Source: Asterochloris sp. CNOR1 (lineage: Eukaryota > Chlorophyta > Trebouxiophyceae > Trebouxiales > Trebouxiaceae). From it: a stretch of DNA of 64,000 nt. Positions within the stretch are counted from its first letter, which is position 1. Every line of letters begins with the position of its first letter. Location: positions 2,294,001 through 2,358,000 of the forward strand of contig OZ017752.1 of the NCBI GenBank assembly GCA_963969365.1, given 5' to 3'. The position numbers were made by a program, and so were the translations under genes. Below the pieces are notes generated by a model. The model ran no database searches. It saw only the letters and a list, made by a program, of their open reading frames with translations, and had not been told where the DNA came from. Shown piece by piece: positions 32,308-47,600 of the stretch.

Positions 32308-35300
32308 TTAGGGATAGAATACACGCTCGTCCATTTGCTTTACGCGCCTGATGATGGGCTTGAAGCCCATGTGTGCAAGCACATCTCGCTGGATGTCAAT
32401 TCCAGGGGCAACCTCTATGAGCTCAATGCCTTTGCCCTCTACAAGTTTGAAGACTGCCCGTTCAGTCAGGTAGTAGATGTCACGCTGCCGCGCAGTCAGC
32501 ACAGAGAAAGTCTTCTGTTGGACCTTGGCCACGAACTTCCTGCTGCGTCCCTCATGGTGAATGTGCAGCTTGCCCTGACTGAGGCCCACCTGCAGATGTC
32601 AACAGTGGCTGGCATGTTGAAGTGCCAGCAGTCGGCCAGGCACAATGTGGCAAGGACAGGCTCAGAAGCTGCTGGCTGCATGCCGCACCTTCAGTCCTCC
32701 GCTTGTGAAGGCTCCACAGAAGATGACCTTGTGTGCAGTTTGACTGCAGAGCGGGTTGCACTAGATATTAGCAGCAAAGGAAGCCAACCATTTCAAACGG
32801 CAAGGCAATGTGTGCAGTAGGTGGCCTGGCATCAGCATGGAGCTGCAGCGCATACCTGATGTCGATGAATCCGCCACAGCCGGGCATGCGGGGCCCAAAG
32901 CTGCTGACATTCACATTGCCCTCACAGTCTACCTACAACAGCATCACCACCATCACATCGCCACCAGTGTCATGCAGCAGCCATTTGGCATTGAGCAAAT
33001 GGCTCAGGGTCAGACCTCAGCCATGCCCAAGCATGCTACATCAACGCCTCCACCATTATCTGCAAACACAACAGAGCTTCAGTCTGCAGCCAGCTAGGCT
33101 TGGGCACCACTGATCAAATGATCTGGCCAGCAGAATCTGTGATGCTGACAGCAGCCTGGCTGCAGGTGATGTGAAATTGTAAGCAGCATGCTGGAAAGCT
33201 TCTCACAGAAATCGATCATGGAGGCGCAGGGCATGTGACTGGCTGCATTGTGGCTGGCGCCAAACCTCAGGCCCCCTGTGGGGATGCCCCCCATGCTGCC
33301 GGCCTCAGTGCTAAGGTTGATGGGCAGGGCCTCTGGGTTGTGGTGGGCATGTGTGGTGCACACAGTGGCCACTCCCTGCAGTGCAGACAGGGCAGACGTT
33401 TGCGTGCAGCACAAACATGCTGCTATGAAGAACTGCTGTCAGACACTCCTTCAGCTTGGCTGTCAGGCAGGCTCCCCGCTGCCAGAAGAGCAGCACATGC
33501 AGCGGCTGCAGCGGCTGCGGCGCCTCTGGCCAGGAAGGTAGACACTGAGAGGCTCAGGTGGCGGGAGGCAGTCCAGCCTTGCAGGCGCAACAGAGCTGTC
33601 TGCGAAGGATACTTCTGCGGAAAGCTCTGCTTAAGCACGAGACCACCACACACCATGCTTTCAGCTGCAGACCCACCCCAGGATCTGTGACTTGTTTTTG
33701 GGAGCATACCTCAGGGACCCCAATACCCAAGTTGACAATGCTGTGGGGCGTGTCTATCAATAGCATGGCTCGGTGGGCAATGACCTTGCGCTCATTGTTG
33801 GGCAGGGGCTGGATGGACGAGAACGGGACTCGCAGCTCGCCTGCAAGCAAGGAGGCTTTATCACTCATCTAGTGCAATGCCCGCCAGGCCAGGAGCAGTT
33901 GGTAGGCCTCTGTGCCTTGCCTGCAAGGCCAAGTATAGTGTGAGCCTCTGTGCACCGCATGCCAGGCAAAGGCGGGTGTCGAGCCTCTGTGCAGCAACCG
34001 CAGGGCAGTTGAAGCATGCTCTCCCTGTCAGAGGCACTATGTGAGCCTCTGTGCATTGCCTGCAGGGAAGGGGTGGTCTTGAGCCCATTCTGTATGCAGA
34101 TGCCTGCAGGGCCCCACACAGAACTTTGCTTGGCCTCAGAAATCTTCTGTACCCAGTTCATGCACTGGGTAGCCGCGAGACACCAGGCAGCAGCTGCTCT
34201 TGATTCATGTGAGGACAGCTGAAAGGAGGGCGTGAGGCCAGGGCATGGAGCTGCTGCTATGGAGTGAGCAATGACCCTGCTTTGCAGGCAGGTGTGGTGC
34301 TGCAGCTTGCCTGAGAGAGAGCCCAGGTAGTCCGGCCAGCCCAGGGACTGATAGTGCTGTTCAGGTGGTGCCAGCACAATCTGCAGCGGCCTGTTGCAAG
34401 TCAGAACTTCAGCAATTGCTTAAAGCACAAAGGTACTGAGCCCGGCCCAAAAGGGGGGAGCTTCACATGTGGCACAGACAGACTGCTGTGCGCTTGCTGG
34501 GCAGCTGCAGCAGGCAGCATGACCTGCCTCCCTGCAGAGATTGCCTGCTGCACAGCACCTCAGGAGACTGGGAAAGCAGACAGACAAGCATATCCAGGTG
34601 TCTCAAGGAAACCATGTTCACTTTGTGCTACTGGTGATGGTTTGTATAAAAAGTGGCACCACGTTATCAATGAGCAGTGGCCTGGACTGCAGCATGGACG
34701 CAGCAGCTGCACCACAGCGCTCGACTAGGGCCGCTCGCAATCATAATACTGACCACAGGTACCAGGAAGTTAGATTATTCATGCAGTGCTGGCAGGTGCA
34801 GAATGCAGAGTGCCTTGCCTTGTCCACAATAGCTCCAGGGATGTGGGCATGACGGGGAGAGATGGTGTGCCTGTCCACGATGCGCTCCACTTGGCAGATG
34901 ACCAGGCCTTTGGAGTTGTGTGCAGCCATGGCCTGCACGTGGTCAGAGCACGGCCTCAAACCCACCTGTTGCTGGGCGCAGTGATAAGGCATGAGGCACG
35001 TCTGGCTGAGCACATCGCCGTATGGAAGGTACTGGCAAGCTGCGGTCATAACTGCCCCAGAGCAGTTGCGCACAGCTGGCAGTGGAGCTTTGCGGAGGCT
35101 GTCCACCAGGGCACCTGCCTGCTCGCAGCACAACAGTACCCAATTGCTTGCAGCCGCACCCTGTGACGGCACTGCAGCGGCAATCCATCCCAGCTTGGCC
35201 CCCACACCTGCTCCCCTATGAAGTGTGGTCAGCTGAAGGTGCAGCGAGAAGCATCCCGCCTGCAGGTGCTGGGCAGAGGCCAGGCAGGCACCCAGCTCAA

Positions 35301-37534
35301 GGGCCCAGCTGCAGCGGCTTCCAGCTCTAAACAACTCCCCTCTGAGCAGACTAGCAACGCTTTGATCTGACCTGATTGAGGCTGTCCAAGAAGAGAGCCT
35401 CCCGCTCAAAGGACACATTGCCATCCAAGTCAGCCGTCGTGCCTCTGATCAGTGCCACATCAATGCGTGGCGGTGCACGGTACCACAAAAGCTCCTCCCC
35501 ACCAACATGGACCAGCTGCACCCTGTCTGCCTGATCAGGGCTGGTCACCTTGCCACCCTGCATGCAGGTGGAGGTCGTGGACGACGACCTTGGCCTGCGG
35601 GCCTGTGTCGCCGAGTGAGCAATGCAGGGACCTCCAGGCAGGGCACAAAGGGCAACGTTTCGAGCAGAGGCGCAAGGAAGTGCTCAGCATGATGTGGTAG
35701 GAGGCTGAATGAGATTGCACAACCTTGTTCCTGATCTGCGTGGTGGTGTTCACAGCAGCGCGCCAGCCCACTTAAGTTGGCGGCCCACCTGCTCGCGGGG
35801 GTCGACAAAGGTCCCCAGCCCAATTTTGGTGATGGGCCCCGGGCGCTTGGCAGCGACATCACGAATGATGTGTGACACTGCAGGGAGGCTGGGCATGATC
35901 AGGCATGATGTGTGGCTCTGCCAGTGCAGGCCAGAACCTGTCAGGGGCGGTGCGTGACACTACCACTGCACCCCTGGCATGGGCAACGTGTGATACTGCG
36001 TGGAGACTGGGGATGGACAGGCATGGAAAAGGATGGTGCAGGTAAGCTGGAGAACTGTCGATGGTCAGGTGACAGAGCCACCCCAGTCTGGTGCATCCAG
36101 CAGCAGCGCCAACAGACTCATGATGTCGCTGGCTGCTGGGCTTGGGCCAGAGCTGCAGGCCATCAGCAGGCTGTCATCCTCTGAAAGCTTGGCTGCACTA
36201 GGGACTCGGTGTGCCACTGCAGGCAGACCCTTATCATCTGGCCAGCAGAGACAACCAGCCCGTGCAGGGTACACATGCATGACGCCGCATGCATTCATAC
36301 AAGACACCCAGCCGAATTTGCAGGCACCACCAAGAGCAGCACCTCAGCCTTGAGTCCAGGCTGCACACACAGGCATGCCGTATGCCACCAAGGAGACACC
36401 ACACCAAGCCCCCAGTGGCAGTCTAGCGCCGTCTGGGGCAGCAGCCCTCTGGCCTTAGATTGCGTGACAAGCGTGAAGCCATATGCGGTTGAGAGGACAC
36501 CACACCAAACTCCCCATGGCAGGCTGGCAATGTCAGGACCAGCAGCTCCCATGCGAGCCAAGGCCCCGTGCACAGGCCTCACATTGGACAGCGACGAGAC
36601 GACACCACATCTCAAGTCCCCATGGGAAGCCAGCACCATCATCGACAGCACAAATGCCGCTCAGGCACCAAGGCACAGGCTCAAAGGCTGAAGACATTCC
36701 ATTCCTTTTCAGAGGCAGGCGACAGGGTCAGCTGAGTCGCCAGCCAAGGTTGGATGCTTCTGGAACACCGCATGCAGCTTGCAGGACGCCTCACCTCCTC
36801 GCAGAGGCAGACTGGCGCTGCCAGGGTCAGCAAAAGCATCGGCCAAGATGTGATGCCCATGCTTCACAGCAGGCAGCTCGAAGGACTCTGAGAGGCAGGC
36901 TGACATGGTTGGGGCATCAGCCTGAGTCTGATGCGTGTGCAGCACCCCAGGCAGCCCAGAGGACACCTCACCCACGCCCAGTGGCAGGTTCCAGCCCTGG
37001 ACAGTGCCCTCCTTCATCTGCTTGAGCAGCTGGGGGCTGAGGCCAGCCCAGCCATATGTCAGCTTAGACACCATGCCCGGGGCGGCTAGCTGGTCCAGGC
37101 CGCGCCCCTTCCCATTACCGCATGCTGCCACCACCACCAGGTGTAGGCCAGCTGGCTGCTGCTCCTCTTGGAAGCGCTCAGCCAGCGCTGCAGCCAGGTG
37201 CTCGGGAAAGCCGATCCCGACAAAGCCTGCCACCTGCCATGCAGCATGTTTCAGGAGACATCGCTGATGCATGCAGTGCCCAAGTGTGCTGCTGAAAAAC
37301 TTAACCGGCAGCAGCACAGAGCAGGTCTGCAATGCTTACAGTAACCACCGCTCCACTTTGAATGAGCCCAGCTGCCTCCTCAGCAGTCACCACCTTGCTG
37401 TTATCCTGTGCCTTGCCATTGTCTTGTGCTGATTTGCATGCCTGAGCGTGAACACCACCTACACAACACTTGCCAGTGTCGGCATCAATCAAGTGCCTCC
37501 GTAACACCTGCAGGCGTTGCGTGTGCTGAGGCAT
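32308..37534 (-). CDS. Acyl/acetate CoA-transferase, fused two-domain (YdiF/propionate CoA-transferase type)
   Basis: Family I CoA-transferases move CoA between acyl-CoAs and short carboxylates through a glutamyl-CoA intermediate. Exon 1 (37340-37534) starts [11 protein letters not shown] and has [18 protein letters not shown]. Exon 2 (36972-37233) has [32 protein letters not shown] and WNLPLGV. Then follow [20 protein letters not shown] (35.8 kb), [20 protein letters not shown] (35.5 kb), [20 protein letters not shown] (34.9 kb), [20 protein letters not shown] (34.3 kb), [15 protein letters not shown] and VNLGIGVPE (33.8 kb), [19 protein letters not shown] with the catalytic Glu (33.3 kb), [20 protein letters not shown] (32.9 kb), [14 protein letters not shown] (32.7 kb), and [20 protein letters not shown] with [17 protein letters not shown] (32.5 kb). 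Alpha and beta halves are fused as in bacterial YdiF. The substrate is not predictable. No clear targeting peptide is seen. Introns contain large repeats. Confidence 0.88.
33890..34100 (-). repeat. Minisatellite in a CoA-transferase intron
   Basis: On the plus strand gcctctgtgc recurs at about 33906, 33945, 33985 and 34045, each followed by a degenerate gcctgcaggg-like element. The array begins beside the acceptor of the exon ending at 33843, so it looks like repeated copies of an intron 3' end. Confidence 0.6.
36385..36990 (-). repeat. Array of about 104-bp decayed copies of the CoA-transferase exon 2 end
   Basis: The exon 2 end and donor in plus-strand view (36961 onward, ggacacctcacccacgccca then gtggcagg) is echoed at about 36784 (ggacgcctcacctcctcgca), 36599 (cgacaccacatctcaagtcc), 36494 (ggacaccacaccaaactccc) and 36391 (gacaccacaccaagccccca). 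Most are followed by a tggcag or gaagc element. Copies diverge strongly and do not code. Confidence 0.65.
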
Positions 37535-38727
37535 GCAGGCTGAATCTGGGGCAGAGGACTGAGGGAGCCAGCTACAAAGAACGAAAGTCAGTCAACGCGA
37601 AAGTCACCGCGAAAGTCAGACAGCTCCTTCTGCGCGCAGCACATCTGAGCGTTGCAGCTTGGAAAGCTTTTGATTGTTATACAAAAGCGTTGTTACAGCT
37701 TTGTTGACTGGACATGGGGGCGATACTAGGCAGCACAGAGGCAGGGTGGTCATGCTTGTGTCAGTAACTGGCAGTGATGCCCAAAGCTGCATCGGCCCGT
37801 CTCCCACTTCACTTCACCGGCAAAGGCATATTCTGGCGGGCGTCACGCGCAATAGGGGCAGGTCCAGTCCCGAAGACTGCTTCGTGCATCTGCGCATAGA
37901 CCCTACTGCTTGAGATCAAAGCTCTTGGAGAGACGTTTGCCAGCAGCTTCGGAGAATATGGAGCAGGCCTTGTGCCGCGGGCCTGGCTGTAAGCAGCAGG
38001 TGCCACATCAGTTGGCGCAGCAAAGTGGTCACTTCATGCTGTCAAGCCTGCTGGCGAGGAGACAGGGTTCACCAGGTCCTTTCCAGACTGCTGACGGCAG
38101 ACATGGCCGCCACGCAAGGCTACAAGGCTCCTGTGTGCCTGTGGGTAGGGCCCTCTGCAGCATCTGAGCTGCTGCAGGCAGTCCACTTTGCTGTCCACGT
38201 CTGGGCGGGCGCACAGAGCCCACCTGTCTTGTCGTGACTTTCACTCTCTCAGAGAGTTTATGTCTGCACAAGTTGTGAGCCTCGTCTGGAGCAGTGCAGA
38301 TAGGATGTTTATGACAGCATGAGAAGGGTACACTAAGCTTCAAGCTGTTTGCACACAACCAGGCTTCGTTTCTTGTGGTCAATGTTGCCTGGTCAGCTAT
38401 TCATGTGAGCACACAGTGGCCAGGTCACACACCATTTGTCTACTGGGGTGCGGCATATCCTTAGATGGAGATTGGGTCACAATCTGTGCTGCTGCATGGT
38501 GAGAGTCTGCTGGCGTTGTTGCTGAGCTGGAGCGTCCCATCCCTCTTTGTTCAGGTCAATGTCAGCCAGATGTGGCAGGCATAGCATAAGGGGCGGTCAT
38601 CTGCAGGTAGAGAAGTACACCTATCAGAAATGCTAGAACATGCATACATCTGATGAAGGGGAACACTGTGAAAGCAAGCAATTGCAACTGAGCCGCAGCT
38701 ACCCAGAAATGCAGCGGAGCACCTTAC
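37535..38727. other. Region upstream of the CoA-transferase, no gene assigned
   Basis: About 1.2 kb should hold the CoA-transferase promoter. A minus-strand frame ending at 37809 (RALISSSRVYAQMHEAVFGT and GPAPIARDARQNMPLPVK, stop) looks somewhat protein-like. It could be an upstream exon or gene relic, but I could not place it. Confidence 0.3.
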
Positions 38728-38909
38728 CGGTGCCTCCATGTTGGAGTTTGGCGCAGGGGCTGGCGCAGGCACCGCTTGCAGCAGGTGGCGGGCGCATGAG
38801 GGGCACGGCGCTGGAGGGTTCAAGCACATGAGAGGCATACGGCCCAGGGGCTGGTGCAGGCCCAACTTGCAACAGGTGGCGGCGAGAGGCAGCTGGCACA
38901 GCCATCATC
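38728..38909 (-). pseudogene. Frameshifted copy of the Pro/Ala-rich repeat (single exon seen)
   Basis: A minus-strand exon bounded by an acceptor (gatgcag at 38910) and a donor (gtaagg at 38727) has two units of the repeat found at 19230-20480. The first unit is in frame: SRRHLLQVGPAPAPGPYASH then VLEPSSAVP. The second, CARHLLQAVPAPAPAPNSN, lies in another frame; a net 2-nt loss between the units explains this. In the first frame the second unit is read as PPPAASGACASPCAKLQ. The exon stays open but has lost the repeat, so it is probably a decaying paralogue or an isolated relic. No certain signal-peptide exon was found. A candidate lies at 39751-39837. Confidence 0.6.
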
Positions 38910-40149
38910 TGCATCAAGAAGAAGGGGGTTCACCAACAAAACCAGCTGCAGAACACAACTGCCAGAGACCGAGGCAGGTATGCAAGGCAGGCTGACCAGG
39001 CACAGATGTGATGCACAGGTAGCCCTCAGACCAGGACATCACTATCTTATAAGAGCCCTTGGTTTGTGAGAACGCCAGAAGTGACATGGCACTCCTGTGC
39101 AAGTTAACCCCAGGGCGCTAAGCAGTGCATGCAGCAGCAGGCCAACTCACTGGAGCCAGCTCATGACTCAGACCAGGTGCAGGGGCCTGCAGCAGATCCC
39201 TGGCGGTCACAGCAGAGCCACCTGCAGGACAGTGCACGAAGCATACATCAGCCACGGCACACATCGTCTGCACCAGGCCTCAGGGGAGGGGCCACACTGC
39301 CTCTTGCTGGGTGCAAGGGCTCAGGTGGAGCTATGTAGAAGGCAGGCACCCACACCATTATGCTGATGCGCCTGACAGCTGGTTACGAGGCGCAGAGGTC
39401 TGCCTTGTGGAAGCACCAGCCTAGCCTGCTCACGCTGGCAGGCAAGATCGAAAGTCCTGCTGCAGGCAAGAGAGAGCCCAGACCGCAATCAATGCAGGCT
39501 TGAGGCGCCGCCTCACTTGCTAGAAGGGCCACGCTGCAGGCAAAGACGCTGGTCTGCATAAGGGTCTTGAAGGTGTGGGATTTGGGGCTGAGGACTGATA
39601 AGCAATGTCGCTGCTGTGCCTGAGTTGTCTCCAAACCTAACCACTCGACCTAAGAGTCTTGTCAATGGGCCCATACAAGTCTCATCAAGGGTCATGATGT
39701 AGGTTCAAGGCTGTCCTGTCCAGTCTTCATATGCAGCTGTGGGTGCTCAGCTAGCTGCTGCTCTGATCAAAGCGCTGAGCCAGGGTTGCTAACAGCAGCA
39801 GAAAGCTGATGCATGTGGTGCCCGCTTTGCTGCCCATGGAAGCATTTGCAGTTCCACATAACGCTTTGGCTTTGCTGATGCTAGGCGGTCCTGTTGCCAG
39901 GCATTGCGTGATGTCTGAGCTGCTGACACTGGGCATGATCTGGTCAAGCTCACCTGCCCATGCTTGATGGGCGATGCCTCCTCAGCAGCCCCGCCCCTTC
40001 TTCACCTGTAGTCGGGTCCTGTGCTACTTGCGGGACAAGCCAATCTGGATTCTTCGAAGCCTCAGCATACCGCCATCATGTTATGTGGCTCAGAAAGAAA
40101 GACAGTGGTCATCGCCGAAACAATTGTCTCTATCGTGCTGCTTCGACAG
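38910..40149. other. Region upstream of the TEX9 gene, no complete gene
   Basis: About 1.2 kb contains short minus-strand frames. One at 39751-39837 reads MGSKAGTTCISFLLLLATLA, which looks like a signal peptide and could be exon 1 of the frameshifted repeat gene. The 5' part of the TEX9 gene (39974 or later) may begin near the right end. Confidence 0.3.
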
Positions 40150-43884
<3,735 letters not shown>

Positions 43885-44651
43885 TTGGCTCATCTGTAAA
43901 CCTCTTACATTCCACTAGGAGACCACTAGGTCTGGACACCCTGCGCTAGAAGACACATATCTTCAGATGAAAAGGCAGGATATTTCTTCAATGAATAGAA
44001 ATGAATGCAAAGAAATGGGTGCAATATTAAGATACTCCCAGGCCTGCACTCAGCAGGCCTGGTCACAGCAATGCAGGTTAAAAGTGCTCCACAAATAGAT
44101 GCTCAGGGATTTCAATGGATGCATTTGTTGCGATGCAGCATCCTCTGCATGCCTGGTACTGTCCTTCATGGACTCTGGGGCTCAATACTATGGGGGCCGA
44201 GAAGACCGCCAGGGGGAATGCTCAGACGGGGTGCCAGAGTTGGCCAACTTCCATCGGGCAGGCAATTGGCAGACAACAGAACAGAGAAGAAGAATCAAAC
44301 GGGTCTTGAGTGGCCACAGAGGGCAGCATTCCTTCTAAGGACTGCATGATCTTCATCTCTCAGGTGGGCAAACAGAAGCAGCTGCAGGAGTGGAAGGAGC
44401 GACCTAGTGGTGAGGAAGAGTGGCAGAAGGATTCGGTACGTGGGTTGCGACTGTATGTTGAAGAGCAGGATCGCCTGGATGAATGTGACAGGAAGCAGCT
44501 GGAGGGTGATAGAGGCGATCAAGAGGTGAGTGACAAAGCCTGATGACGACGGTACATTAGTTGGAATTGTGCGCTGAGGAGGATCGCCTGGGTGAGACTG
44601 GGACGTTCTCACAACACCTAAAGCAGGCGTAGTCCATCGGCGACAATTGGG
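43885..44651. other. Convergent region between the TEX9 and AP2 genes
   Basis: About 770 bp with fewer CTGCAG motifs and more A/T than its surroundings. It holds the TEX9 3' UTR and part of the AP2 3' UTR. Plus-strand frames at 44099-44338 and 44310-44543 (GKQKQLQEWKERPSGEEEWQ; RLYVEEQDRLDECDRKQLEG) are unusually charged and coding-like, but have no recognisable domain. Confidence 0.35.
43895..43899 (+). terminator. Candidate poly(A) signal TGTAA for the TEX9 gene
   Basis: TGTAA begins 11 nt after the TEX9 stop codon. This is very close, so a later site may be used instead. Confidence 0.4.
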
Positions 44652-47600
44652 TCAGTGGAGGGTGGCGCAATCAACCGGACTGCTGACGTGGGCTGGGTAG
44701 GGCAGAATGGCTGCGGAGCCAGGCAAATACTCAATGCCTGGGGCGACAAGCAGGCCGTCAGCGCTCCAGGTGCAGCTGCGTGGGGCTGCGGCGCCAGGGA
44801 GGCAGTCCGCTGTGCCTTTGTCGCCCATGCGTACATGCAGAGAGGTCTCAGTCCCCAGCAGAGGGGGATAGCCTAGCAGGCTGGGGGGTGCCTGGGAGCC
44901 TGCCGCAGGCGGAGGGGTCCCCAGGGCAGCGCCAGTGAACAGGCTGAGGTTCATGGGCATGCTGGCAGCATTCATGAAAGGGAATCTGTGGGGCGCAGCT
45001 GGCTCGGGGCCCAGCATGCGGCTGCTGTCCGAGGCTGACAGGCTCTCGTTGATGCCGCGGGACCAAGCAGCTGGGTCCTGCGGGGACCATGCAGCAGCAG
45101 AGGTGGCGGTGGACCAGGCTGCCCGAAGGCTGCCCCCAGCAGCAGAGGCAGCAGCGTTGCCGGCCGCCAGCCTGGCCGCGCTGCTGTTGCTGGTCTGGGG
45201 GCTGTCAGGGTCATGGTGAGGGGCCCCGGCCAGGGCGTGCTGCATGGGGGTGGGGCCATACCCTGGCATGCGGGCTGCCACTGAGGCAGGGCTCGGCTGT
45301 GCAGCCGCTGGGCTGGCACCACCCAGAAGAAAAGTGGGCAGCAGGGTGGATATGCCTGCCCCTGGCATGCCCTGAAAGCGCTGCCACCCTTCGTGATGCA
45401 GGCCGCAGACATCGAGCAGGTTGAGAGAGCTGAGGGCTGAGCCGGAAGAGTCTGCACAGCAGTGAGCAGCACATTGTTTGGTGAATGTGCTTGACATAGA
45501 GAGCTGCAGACACCCAGCAGATGGAAGGAGCTGGGATCAGCCTGAGGCTTCCGTGCAGCAGTGGCTGGCAGTATTTGAGCGTCATGCTGGAGCAGCAGTG
45601 CTGCAGACGTCCACCATGTTGGAAGGGCCTGAGGCATCCGCGCAGCAAGGGGGTGCAATATCTACATGTGCTGCAGGCACCACTGACACAAAGGAGCTGA
45701 GCCCCAGAACTTCAGGAGTGTGCTCAAGAGTTCACAAACTATTGCAGCCTTCACAAAGGCAGCTGGAGGCAGTCTGCTGGCATGCCCCTGCAGCATGACT
45801 TCAGTATGGTGCTGCAGCCAGCAACTTAGCCTGAGCATCCAAGCCACCTGGCCAGTCCAGCAGCATGGGCTGCCAGCATGCATTGTGCGCTCAGTCAAAG
45901 TGCATTTGATTGCTTGCGCCCAGACAGGCACAACTGTGTCCCTAAGCCCACCAGGTGAGTCCAGCAGCATGGAGCTGCCCAGCATGGGGTTGGTACCCTC
46001 CAGCGCGAGCATGGTGCCGTCCTGCAGCGCTGGCTGCAGCCCCCTCAGGCTTAGGCCGCCAGTCCCCGCCTGCAGCCCCGGCATTATGCCTTCCTGCTGC
46101 CACACCTCCTGGGACCCTCCCAGCACGTGCTCTGCAGCTGCACCCTGCCCCTGCAAGGGCTGGGCCCGCAGCTGGAAAGCTGGCAGCTGCGCAGCCCCAG
46201 CGTAAGGCAGGGGTGCGGGGGTGGTGCCCCTCCCTGAGGTGTGATGCTGCTGCTGCTCGTAACGCTCCACCTGCAGAGCGAACAGAGGAAGTTGAGGCAT
46301 TGCGACCTTTGTCTGATGTCATGCGTTTGGCTGCTTTAAAGCTGAGAGCAGTGGTACCGCCTAGCTGTCAGCAGGGAGTCACATGCAGTGTCCGCCTCTG
46401 CATGCATCCAAGACAGGTCCCGAAAGGACGTGTGCCATCAAAGGCCTCGACATCTGCAGACATATAATGCCAGTTGAGTCAAGGGCATTCAAGTGGCCTC
46501 GAGATAAGTTGACCATGACGGTATGTCCTAAGCACAGCATGATGCTGTGGTGGAGCAGTGCGCCATCCACCTGGCAGTGAACATCTTGCCTGCCAGGTCA
46601 GGGCTGTCCATATTTCAGCTAGGCCTTGCCACATGCGCTCCAAGCAGCTTCCCACCCAGGGATGAAGTGATGCTGGCCAGCGAAGTCGTGGTCATTTAGC
46701 CATCTCCACAGAAATCGTCCAACAGCACAAGCCCTATGCAGGCTCGCACCAAGTGGAGGGTCGCACCTCTGCTGGCTGCCACGAGGTGTGCCTGGCTGCC
46801 CTACTGCACACCAGCCCGGCACGTACCACAAGCCCCACACCCTCACACAGCTGCACAGCACAAAGGTGCGCCTGACGGCTCTTCGGCTGCTGCCCGACAC
46901 CACTGACTGCGCATTATGGGTGTACAATGTGCTGGCTGCCTAAGGGTGCGTTCGGCAGCCCTGCTGCTTGGGGGCCCTGCCCACCTCTTCCAAATTGAGA
47001 AGCTGAAGTGCAGGGAGGGAAAGCCTCACCTCTGCCAGCCGCCTAAAAATGCGCTGAAAGCTTTATCGTTGTTAGGGGACCTCACGATGGCCTTGAACTG
47101 CGAGGGCAGTAGTGCGCCAAGAATGTCTCACCTCAGTCAGCTCCTGGAAGGTGCGCCTGGCCACCCTACTGCTGCCTGGGGAGCCCCCGCGAGTGCGGCG
47201 CCTGGAAGACACTGAGCGCCGCCTGTCAGCTGCAGAGCTGTAGCTGGAGTCTGCACTGCCCTGCTGCTCATCCTCTGCCAAGGTTGCGGCGCCAGGGGCC
47301 GTCCTCAAGCGCCTGGTGCGTGCAGGCGGCTTGGTCGTCTGCAGGCACATGTTTCGTGAAGGGGGGTTGCATGAGTAGCTGCTGAGGCGGTCAAAAGGCG
47401 TCTGCTGTGTGCAGGCAAAGGTGCTCAGCAGGCAGCAGATCGCTTGCATACCTTGGCAGCAGCCTCCTTGTAAGGAGGCAGCGGTAAGTGCCCCACTTAA
47501 AGCCCTGCTGTGTGCAGATGGATGGTGGTGCAGCAACCCAAGAGGCAGCAGGGCAGGCACTGTTTTGAAGCAATGCAGGACAAGCAGCCAATTGGCCTGG

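Noticed and set aside
33890-36990. CRISPR-like regular repeats
   Set aside because: Units are degenerate, lie in introns of a eukaryotic gene and have no conserved-repeat/unique-spacer structure.
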